The notes under the pieces: generated by a model
The model's database searches: none
What the model saw: the letters and a program-made list of their open reading frames with translations, nothing else
Told to the model about the DNA's origin: nothing
Part shown: positions 47,093 to 64,000 of the stretch, piece after piece
Numbering within the stretch: position 1 is the stretch's first letter
How the letters are laid out: each line of letters starts with the position of its first letter
Made by a program: the position numbers and the translations under genes
Assembly: GCF_037176765.1 (NCBI RefSeq)
Contig: NC_090034.1
Location: 97,735,500-97,799,499 of the forward strand
Direction of reading: 5' to 3'
From: Anolis sagrei
Lineage: Eukaryota > Chordata > Lepidosauria > Squamata > Anolidae
Length of the DNA stretch: 64,000 bases

Positions 47093-48387
47093 AGGGCTGT
47101 TTGAGCACTCCCTTCTGCATTACACAACTGCACGGACTTGCTGCACAAGACAACAATAAGAGTAGCTGGGATCTAGTCATATTGACAATAAGGTTGATGA
47201 ACCAGCCAACTCCATGGTGCCTGCATTTTTGGGCACCTATGCCCTCTTATTCCAGTTCATCATAATTTAGCAAGATTGGATTCATCATTACTAGCTTCAG
47301 AAGGAGACAAACATGTTGACTGCTCTGCCTCTGAGATAGAAGTGAATTCTGCCCAGGTCTTCCCTGGTTAATAGTACGGTGACTATTTGCTCTGAAGAAC
47401 ATATAGATTAGCAATTCATCATTCCTTCAGATCTTCAGAATGGAGACCCCAGACACCCATCTATGAGACATGTCTAACAGAATATTTCATCTCTAGGCAT
47501 TTTCTAGGTCCTCCAGCAGAATATAGCATTCATTGACAAGGAGTCTTTCATTTCAGTGAAGTTTAAAATTATCAACAGTTTTGTCAAGAAGTCTGGGAAT
47601 TTATCCCCCATCTGAATGTAATTTCAAAGAAAGATGTATTAAACCCATCAGTTCATAAAATCTTTAGCAATGGCACATAATATAAATATTATTTGAAATG
47701 CGTTGTCATATGCCATTGTCTTATATCTTAGGCATGCAATACCATCTGATTGTGCTCCCCCCACGCCTATAAATCCTATGCAGATAAACAATGAATACTT
47801 GACTCCCAACAAACCAACATCAGTTATCAGTGAAGGTCATCATATGACACTGACTTATATCTAAGGCATGTAATACAATCTGGTTGCGCTGCACCTCCCC
47901 ACCGCCACCTCTAAATCCTATGCAGACAAGCAATGAATAGTGGACTCCGGACAATCCAAGATCAGTTATCAGTGAAGGTCATCAGTTACACTATGAAGCA
48001 ACATTTGGAAAATGTTCTGTTCCTGGTTTTAAAGGGTTATCTCCTGTTTAATTGTGCAGTACTTGCTTTGAAGGTAGTTATTATACTCCGGAAACTTCAT
48101 TTTTGTGGCTGCCATAAACTATGTTGAATTGGTTGCGACTCTAGAGGATATTTATTGAAAAATGATAGCAAAATGTTCGGCATGATGTCCTGCAAAAACA
48201 AAGTTATTGCAGTTTAATAAACCTTCTCCATGTTTTCTAAACAATAAAGCCAATTAGACAAGGACATTTAAAATCTGGGATCAAAAATCGTGTTACATAG
48301 TATTATCAGGGAAGTTCAAATATCCAACTAGGAAAGTCATGACAACATCTCCAAGTGAGTAACGTGAAAAGTGAATAACTGCGGATG
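47093..48387. other. 5' flank of gene C with a tandem duplication
   Basis: Positions 47093-47570 align with the gene B flank. Positions about 47700-47840 and 47841-47970 are a diverged tandem pair ('ttatatct.aggcatg.aata', 'taaatcctatgcaga', 'atcagttatcagtgaagg'). No gene is visible; the 64-codon frame at 47933 is not supported by any resemblance. Confidence 0.55.
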
Positions 48388-48420
<33 letters not shown>

Positions 48421-49745
48421 TATTTATACCCCGCCACCATCTCCCCAAGGGGACTTGGGGCGGCTTACATGAGGCCACGCCCATCAATACAATATACACA
48501 ATATAACACAAAAACACAACAAAAAATAAAAGAATAAAATAACCTAAAATACAAAACCCATGTATATAAGCGACACAACAATAAAAAGTCAAAAACATTA
48601 CGACATTTCATTACGACGTTAAAGTGATCCCCATGGGCAGGGCCAAATTCAAGGATAAAAATTTTAAAACACTGGGAGATAGGGCAGTATAAGATATCAG
48701 GGACAGACTCCGGGGATGAGGTAGGATTTAATTGCACAAGAAGAGAATAAAGTGCTTCTGAGGGCATTTTATGCAAAGTTTGGTCAGAGATTATCATGTA
48801 ATCAATCATTGAAGGCATATTGGAATAGCCAATTTTTCAGGCTCCTCCTGAAGATTGCCAGAGTGGGGGCTTGCCTAAGGTCTCTGGGGAGCGAATTCCA
48901 GAGCCGAGGGGCTACTACAGAGAACGCACTCTCCCTCATCCCCACCAGTCGCATTTGCGATGGAGGCGGGAGCGAGAGGAGGGTCTCTCCAGAAGATCGA
49001 AGAGATCATGTGGGTTCATAAATGGAAATGTGGTTGCGCAGGTAGGCAGGTCCCAAACTGTTCAGGGCTTTGTAGGTAAGAACCTGCACCTTGAATTGGG
49101 ACTGGAAAATAAATGGCAGCCAACGGAGCTCCTTAAACAGGAGGATTGACCGCTCTCTGTAATTAGCACCAGTTAGTAATCTGGCTGCCGATTGTTGGAC
49201 CAGTTTGAATTCCCGGGCCATCTTCAAGGGCAGCCCCATGTAGAGTGCCTTGCAATAGTCCAATCTAGAGGTAACTAAGGCGTGGACCACCATGGTCAAA
49301 TCCGACTTCACGAGGTATGGTCGCAGCTGGCGCATAAACTTCAATTGCTCAAAGGTCCTTCCAGCCACCGCCGATGCCTGAGCTCCATCAGTCTCCTTGG
49401 GCGGACCATCTTAGTAGGTCCACCATCCCTGCAGAGGTTAGAGGTCGCAATGAGCCTGAAACTGATCAGGTGATGGTCAGACCATGAAAATGGAAGAATG
49501 TTTTGCTCTTCCACCCTGACCACTCCGCTGTCCGCAGTGGAAACTAGGTCAAGTGTATATCCAGCCTGATGGGTGGGTCCAGATATTACTTGTGATAGCC
49601 CCATGGTCATCATGGCAACCATGAAATCTTGAACCACTCCTGTAAAAGTGGTCTCTGTGTGAATGTTAAAGTCACCCACCACAACCAAATGCTGGGAGAC
49701 CAGGGCCAAATTTGAGACCATGTCTGCTAGCTCTGGAAACTGTAA
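48388..49745 (-). mobile_element. L2-type LINE, internally deleted, with endonuclease part
   Basis: The tail is the (TAA)n at 48388-48420 and the minus strand reads upward. The frame 49006-49368 holds RT C-terminal sequence ('VTSRLDYCKALYMGLP'), and 49341-49721 holds apurinic endonuclease sequence ('HLVVVGDFNIHTET', 'WSDHHLISFRL'). Most of the RT between them is missing. It is the only copy here with endonuclease sequence. Confidence 0.8.
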
Positions 49746-50127
49746 AAGGAATATCCTAACAATGTGTTACAAGATGTATTTATTTACTTATTTATTTTAT
49801 ATGTCCCCTTTTCCTTGAGTAGGACCTAAGATGGATTCCAAGGTCAATATCCAAGGATAACATTTCCCAGCAAAAGTAAGTTCTTACATTTATGTATTTA
49901 ATCGATTACTTAGCTACTTCATTCTATCATTCTCTTCTCATCCCTCAGGGGACTCAGAGTGGTGTACAATATATTTATTTATCATCCCAAAGGCAACTCA
50001 AGGTGGCTTACAAATTGGCAGCAATTTGATGCCATACCAGTCCATAGTATACAATTAAAAACAATTAGAACAACATTATAAAATCCATACAAACCTGTTA
50101 AAAATATATACGAAAGTTAATAATAAT
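49746..50127. other. L2-tail-like pieces
   Basis: 'tttattttatatgtcccctt' and 'ctcatccctcaggggactca' are reverse-complement L2-tail phrases, so this is probably one or two small L2/SINE remnants. It ends at the start of L1 sequence. Confidence 0.45.
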
Positions 50128-51369
50128 CATGTGTTGAAGACTCAGGAAGACATCCAAAAATCATACGGCAAATTATCATGGTTTCAATACAGACAATTGA
50201 ATGAGGTTCTTGTGGGTTTTTTCGGGCTATAGGGCCATGTTCTAGAGGCATTTCTCCTGACGTTTCGCCTGCATCTATGGCAAGCATCCTCAGAGGTAGT
50301 GAGGTCTCACTACCTCACTACCTCTGAGGATGCTTGCCATAGATGCAGGCGAAACGTCAGGAGAAATGCCTCTAGAACATGGCCCTATAGCCCGAAAAAA
50401 CCCACAAAAACCTAGTGATTCCAGCCATGAAAGCCTTCGACAATAAATTGAATGAGGTCTTTAGGAAAGATAAAAAAAAATGTTTTTCAAAGAAAAGAAT
50501 AAACTTTGGGATAGTATCATGACAGTGGAGAGGAAAATAATTACAATACTATATAAGACCCTTTTATTATGGAAAACAGAAAAAGATCAAATTAAAGAAT
50601 CCATGGTAAAGTGGGCCCAGAATATCGGACACAACATTAGAATATCAGAGTGGGAAAAGATTTGGAATACTAAATTTAAATATATCATCTGTTATGAACT
50701 CCGTGAAAACTGGTTTAAGATGACGTACCGCTGGTACATCACTCCAAGCAAGCTGGCGAAATGTTATAAACAACTTTCTGATAAATGTTGGAAATGTCAC
50801 GCAAATACAGGAACATTTTTCCACCTATGGTGGACATGCGGCAAAACAAAAAAGTTTTGGAAAATGATTCATATTACAATTCAGTCAATTTTAGAGGAAA
50901 AAATGGAATTAAAACCAAAGTTTTACCTCTTAAGAATACTGAATAAGGAGATCGATAAAAACAAATACATACTTTTTTTTCATATGGTCACAACAAAGAA
51001 ATTGAAGTCTAAAGAATCTCCAACGATTGAAGACTGGTTACTCAAAATATCAGACATTGTAAACACAGACTGTTTGACACAATATCTCAAGGGTCAACAA
51101 AAGGTTGAGATGGATTGGTCCATACTTAGACGTTACCTTGACACATATAATCCACAAGGCTGCCTGAAAGCAGATATGCCACAGAAGGAGGAAGATAAAT
51201 AGATACTTGGAGCTCATGCTAGAAACCTACATTTCAACGTGCTTCTCTGTTTTTGTTTTGTTTTGCTTTTTGTTTCTTTTTTCTTATTTGTCTGATTTTA
51301 TTATATGTAAAATAAGCTTCACAAAAAATGTACCCTCACCCCCCCCCCACACACAGACCTTATCAATAA

Positions 51370-51420
<51 letters not shown>
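50128..51420 (+). mobile_element. L1 LINE 3' end (ORF2 C-terminus)
   Basis: Reading starts 'LKTQEDIQKSYGKLSWFQY' at 50130, is interrupted by the palindrome at 50208-50445, and resumes as a 240-codon open frame (50480-51202) with 'NWFKMTYRWYITPSKLAKCY', 'CWKCHANTGTFFHLWWTC' and 'KFWKMI', the conserved end of vertebrate L1 ORF2. A one-base slip occurs in the A-run near 50472. The 3' UTR ends with 'aataaagatatata' and a long (TA)n run. It is 5' truncated but fairly young. Confidence 0.85.
50208..50445. mobile_element. Penelope-like palindrome inside the L1
   Basis: Arms of about 105 bp face each other around 50313, nearly perfect. A 13-bp duplication, aattgaatgaggt, flanks it (50195-50207 and 50446-50458) and is L1 coding sequence (LNEV). 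The right arm carries 'ctgagga', a stem, and 'gaaacgtc', a hammerhead-like arrangement. Confidence 0.75.
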
Positions 51421-51421
<1 letters not shown>

Positions 51422-51571
51422 CTGCTTTTGTCTGATGAGATAGGATTGTTTTTGTTGTGTGCTTTCAAGTTGTTTCAGACTTAGGTTGACCCTGAGTGAG
51501 GGCCGGGTAAATGACCTGGGGCGGGGGGAACCTGAGCCCCGGGCCTTAGTTTGAGGACCCCTGGTCTATAC

Positions 51572-51705
51572 CAATGGTTCTCAACCTGTGGGTCCTCAGA
51601 TGTTCTGGCCTTCAACTACCATAAATCCCTATAGCAGCTAAACTGGCTGGGATTTCTGGACGTTGAAGGCCAAAACATCTGGGGACCCACAGGTGAGAAG
51701 CACTG
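51572..51705. mobile_element. hAT-type MITE, palindromic
   Basis: It runs 'caatggttctcaacctg' to 'gaagcactg', the same family as 31691-31825, flanked by gtctatac (51564-51571 and 51706-51713). Confidence 0.85.
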
Positions 51706-52011
51706 GTCTATACTGACCATACAATGCAATTCCAAATTGTATTATTTGGCACCGTAGATCCAGCCACAGAGATTCAAAAATAGCATCTGAATGCTCCGAT
51801 AGCCTAGAAAGGAAACTGTAATGCTGGTTTAACTTTGTTTTCTATCCCAATGACAATTGGATTATGAATTGTTTGTGTTGTCATGAAAACAAAGATTGGA
51901 GACACCGTTTCCCTATAATATCTTTTGCAGGAGTGAATTTCCTTTCCTGGGAATAGATTTCCTCTCACTTCTTTTTTGTCTCATTTCCACTTGTAACTAG
52001 GAGTTATATAC

Positions 52012-52772
52012 TGTTCTGGTACAGCTGTACCAGGAGTTCCAACTTCTTTTTCTTTCTTTGAGTGTTTGCATGTATTCCAAGGTTCCATGCATTTTGCAAT
52101 AAGGTGGCTTCCCTTGGTTTGCAATTATAGGGCCAATGACTCATCAATCATCATTAGGTTCTTTAGTTCTTCCTCTTTTTCTGGATTAAGGAGGGAAAAG
52201 GGAGACCTCTAGTTCAGTTCACACAGATAAGCCTTTCATACAGGACGTGAATCAGTTCCACCTACAGAAAGCTTCATCTTTTACAGCTTTTGCTGGGGGG
52301 AATCCAGTCCCACAGCTCTACAGCCAGCCTTCGCTGGGAATTGAAGACCTTCATTCCTCTTGGAAATCTACAAAAGGACTCTGTTTGGTAAGGACCACTC
52401 GCGGCAGCCATAACGCAATTTGGACCGGGTGTAGGGGCCCATGCCAGCAGAGCCTAAGACAAATTGCCCAGGTAGAGGTCAAAGATTTCCCTGATAGTGA
52501 AGAAACAGTTCATGAAGATAGTTGCCTGTCCCTTGTGGACAAGATTAAGAAAGCCACCAGTTGATTCAAAGCCTTGAAGTATTTGTTTGATTTATTGAAG
52601 ACCTAAGCAATAATAAAGAACTTTGTTAAACTTTCCAAGTTTCTAAAGACTTTGTTTAGGGAAATCTATAGGGCTTCTAATCCGAGGCACCCCGGGCATC
52701 CCGTTGGGCATACAGAAAACACGTCCTGTCTACAGACCTTTTCACAGGCCCAGCACGTGACAGCACATATAT
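52012..52772 (+). mobile_element. Possible solo LTR (fossil)
   Basis: A block of about 760 bp starts 'tgttctggtacagctg', holds a polyadenylation-like 'aataaagaactttg' near 52610, and ends near 'cagcacgtgaca'. The paralogous flank at 36330 runs straight through the same point without it. The TG...CA ends and internal polyadenylation signal suggest a solo LTR. No internal viral genes are seen. The family is not identified and the target duplication is unclear. Confidence 0.4.
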
Positions 52773-53520
52773 AACTCAAATGTTTGTAACTTGGGGCAGC
52801 TGCACATAGTAAATCAGCATCAGAACGTTTTATCAGTAAGAATGTAACTTCAAAGAAACCGTTTTAAACCTAGTAATTAACCCAAGGCACTTAATTCAAG
52901 GTTATTTTCATTCTTCTGAGAATGTGTTATTGTACAATCTTCTCTTTTGTCTGAGGCATGTAACACAACCAGATTCTGCTGGGTTTTTTTTCACAGCCTC
53001 TAAATCCTGCTATGTAGACATGGCATGAATATAAGACTCCTGACAAAAAAAGAATCTGCTTAAATATAGATTATTTATGAAAATCATCATTGTCGATGAA
53101 GGTCAAAAACCCAACTAGTAAAGTAACTTCAGCACCTCCACCCTAAATGAGTAACATGTAAACTGGATTGCGGAGGGTCAGAGGACTTAAAAAAGGAATA
53201 TCCTGCATTTCTTACAAAACTGTCAATGTGGCACAATATTTTATTTATGTGCTTACTGCCTTGCTTATTGTATATGTCATTTATATATCATTTGCACAAA
53301 ATATCTCCGGTACAAGGAAGAACCCCAACAGGAACATTACATTTGACTATCATACTGGAGATTTCTCATGGGAGAGAGTGTAACTATCTGTCAGCTGCTG
53401 CCACAGAAATGGGGCTTTGGGGCAATGGGCTGGGAGAGTCAGTGGACCTTAATGCAACTACAAGTCCCATTCTCACCCAACCCCCCTTTTTTTCCAAGGC
53501 TCAGTGGGTTTCTCCCCTCC
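52773..53520. other. Array flank between genes C and D
   Basis: Positions 52775-53120 align with 36340-36690. Positions 53310-53405 align with 9520-9620 near the 3' side of gene A. No gene is recognised. Confidence 0.55.
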
Positions 53521-54202
53521 AGTGAGATCCAAGCCAACTGTGGGTTTAGCCTGGTGAGAAAAAAGAAGCCAATATTCCAGAATAAATCTCATCGAGGTAT
53601 TTATTTCTGTTCCAGCTGGAAAAGGATGACGGCTGCAGTAACCTGCTGAAGAAACTGCCATGCCCCAGTACAAGAAATCACAAATTTTATACAGAATCCA
53701 TGTTTGAATTGCTGCAGGAATCTGCTGAAGAAACTGCCAATCACCCAGATCCTCTATCAATGGGCCCAGGAATGGCCAGCCATAATCCAACAATTAGACA
53801 AATATTTCTCTTTGTTGTACAGTTGCCGAACCTACACGGTTGCTATTGGCTTGGAGGGAGGTGATGTCAGACGTGGGGCTTGGGCTCTCATTGGCTGAAA
53901 CACACCAGCGCCCCTCTGCTCCTCCGAGCCCAATGATGTCAGGGAGTCCTCTGACCAATCACAGAAAAGCTGGTTCTGGTGGCAAGTGTGGAGAATTCAA
54001 ACATGGAAACTGTATAAAATATGTAATTTCGTGTACTGGGGCATGGCGGTTTCTTCAGCAGATTACTGCAGCCATCATCCTTTTCCAGCTGGAACAGAAA
54101 TAAATACCTTTGTGGCTTCTGCTTCAACTTGGTGAGATTTATTCTGGAATATTGGCTTCTTTTTTCTCACCAGGCTAAACCCACAGTGGCTTGGATCTCA
54201 CT
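53521..54202. repeat. Foldback element with arms of about 200 bp
   Basis: The left arm (53521 to about 53710) and right arm (about 53997-54202) are inverted copies starting agtgagatccaagcc, about 95% alike except for a 22-bp block present only on the right. The loop (53711-53996) carries CCAAT-like 'ctattggct' and 'gaccaatcac' and two 'tgatgtca' motifs resembling CRE/ATF sites. I do not recognise the family and see no clear target duplication. Confidence 0.75.
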
Positions 54203-54787
54203 ATCTACAGCCGTTCTAAATTGCTCGAAAACATTTATATCTGCCAGATACACCTCCTTTGGATATAAAAACTCATGGATGCTCACATCCCATTATATTC
54301 AATAGCATGGTAAAATGATGTCCTTTATATCAAATAGTAAGGTCAAGATTTGCTTTTTATTTTTTTTAATATTTTGAATCTGTGGATGGTTGAATCCATA
54401 GATACAAGAGATCATTTGTAGTATGCAGTTATGGAATTAAAGTGGCTAAACATTAGATAGTCTGAAGGCATCCAAAACACTTTATAAACAATAGCTATAG
54501 AGACATACATAAAAATAAAAAGGAATCACTCCTTGCAATTTTTGAGCAGATAGGAAATGGTGGGATGGATCAAAAGCACCCCTGTTGTCCTGCTGGCTTA
54601 TCAATATGAGTCCAGTACAACAAGCCCTAATCCCAGGGTGAGATATGGATGCCATTTATTATTCTTTCTAAAAAATACAATCCTGTGCATGGGAGCCAAA
54701 GAACAGAATATAATTCATTCTCCTGGTGGAGTCTATGAATATTGCTTATGCAAGAATCCCAAGCTGAAGGAGAAAGGGGTCTTGGGC
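54203..54787. other. 3' flank of gene D
   Basis: It aligns with the 3' flank of gene C from about 54410 ('aagtggctaaacattagata', 'gagtccagtacaacaagccc'). It includes the polyadenylation candidate listed separately. Confidence 0.55.
54656..54661 (-). promoter_or_regulatory. Candidate polyadenylation signal of gene D
   Basis: The minus strand reads AATAAA (in AATAATAAATGG) 127 bp after the stop codon of gene D. Gene C does not keep the same hexamer at the aligned point, so its 3' end may differ. Confidence 0.4.

Positions 54788-64000
<9,213 letters not shown>

Noticed and set aside
50480-51202. The 240-codon open frame as a host gene
   Set aside because: It has the characteristic L1 ORF2 C-terminal motifs and an L1-style 3' end.

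Overview
The window is vertebrate nuclear DNA, most likely from a squamate reptile and probably an anole-like iguanian lizard. The exons are short, bounded by GT-AG introns, and lie among very many interspersed repeats: CR1, L2 and L1 LINEs, tRNA-derived SINEs (some with L2 tails), hAT and mariner DNA transposons, and a Penelope-like element. The species is inferred from repeat style, not proven.

The host content is a tandem array of cytochrome P450 family 2 genes, all on the minus strand. In transcription order (high to low coordinates) it holds: gene D (exons 9 to 3, 54788-63975, continuing past the right edge); gene C (38652-47013, complete); gene B (22194-30298, complete); gene A (10155-17785, complete); a decayed relic with exons 1, 4 and 5 only (5461-8696); and gene E (exon 1 only, 1248-1427, rest beyond the left edge). 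Genes A, B and C each have nine exons in the classic CYP2 lengths (180 or 183, 163, 150, 161, 177, 142, 188, 142 and 182 bp) with open frames and consensus splice sites. They encode proteins of 494 residues, the same length and register as human CYP2A6, including the heme cysteine at 439. The closest named relatives I can recall are the CYP2A/CYP2G group. These are expected to be ER-membrane monooxygenases fed by NADPH-P450 reductase.

The B, C and D units repeat at about 16 kb (stop-to-stop 16.5 and 16.1 kb). Homology runs through introns and flanks, so each unit gives an empty site for insertions in the others. Examples are an L2 in C intron 6, a hAT MITE in B intron 1 and an LTR-like insertion upstream of C. 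The proteins differ at positions that line the active site in CYP2A6 (118, 209, 297, 300, 301, 366, 480), while the heme, ExxR and I-helix catalytic motifs do not change. C intron 3 holds two tandem copies of one segment, one resembling B and the other resembling D.

Between the genes: 1.4-5.4 kb holds L2 pieces and decayed repeats; 17.8-22.2 kb a CR1 fragment, a hAT MITE and a mariner remnant; 31.0-38.6 kb a BED-finger hAT transposon split by several nested insertions, then a G-rich minisatellite; 47.1-54.8 kb an L2 copy, an L1 3' end split by a Penelope-like palindrome, an LTR-like fossil, and an unidentified foldback element with arms of about 200 bp. No rRNA, tRNA or CRISPR locus was seen.
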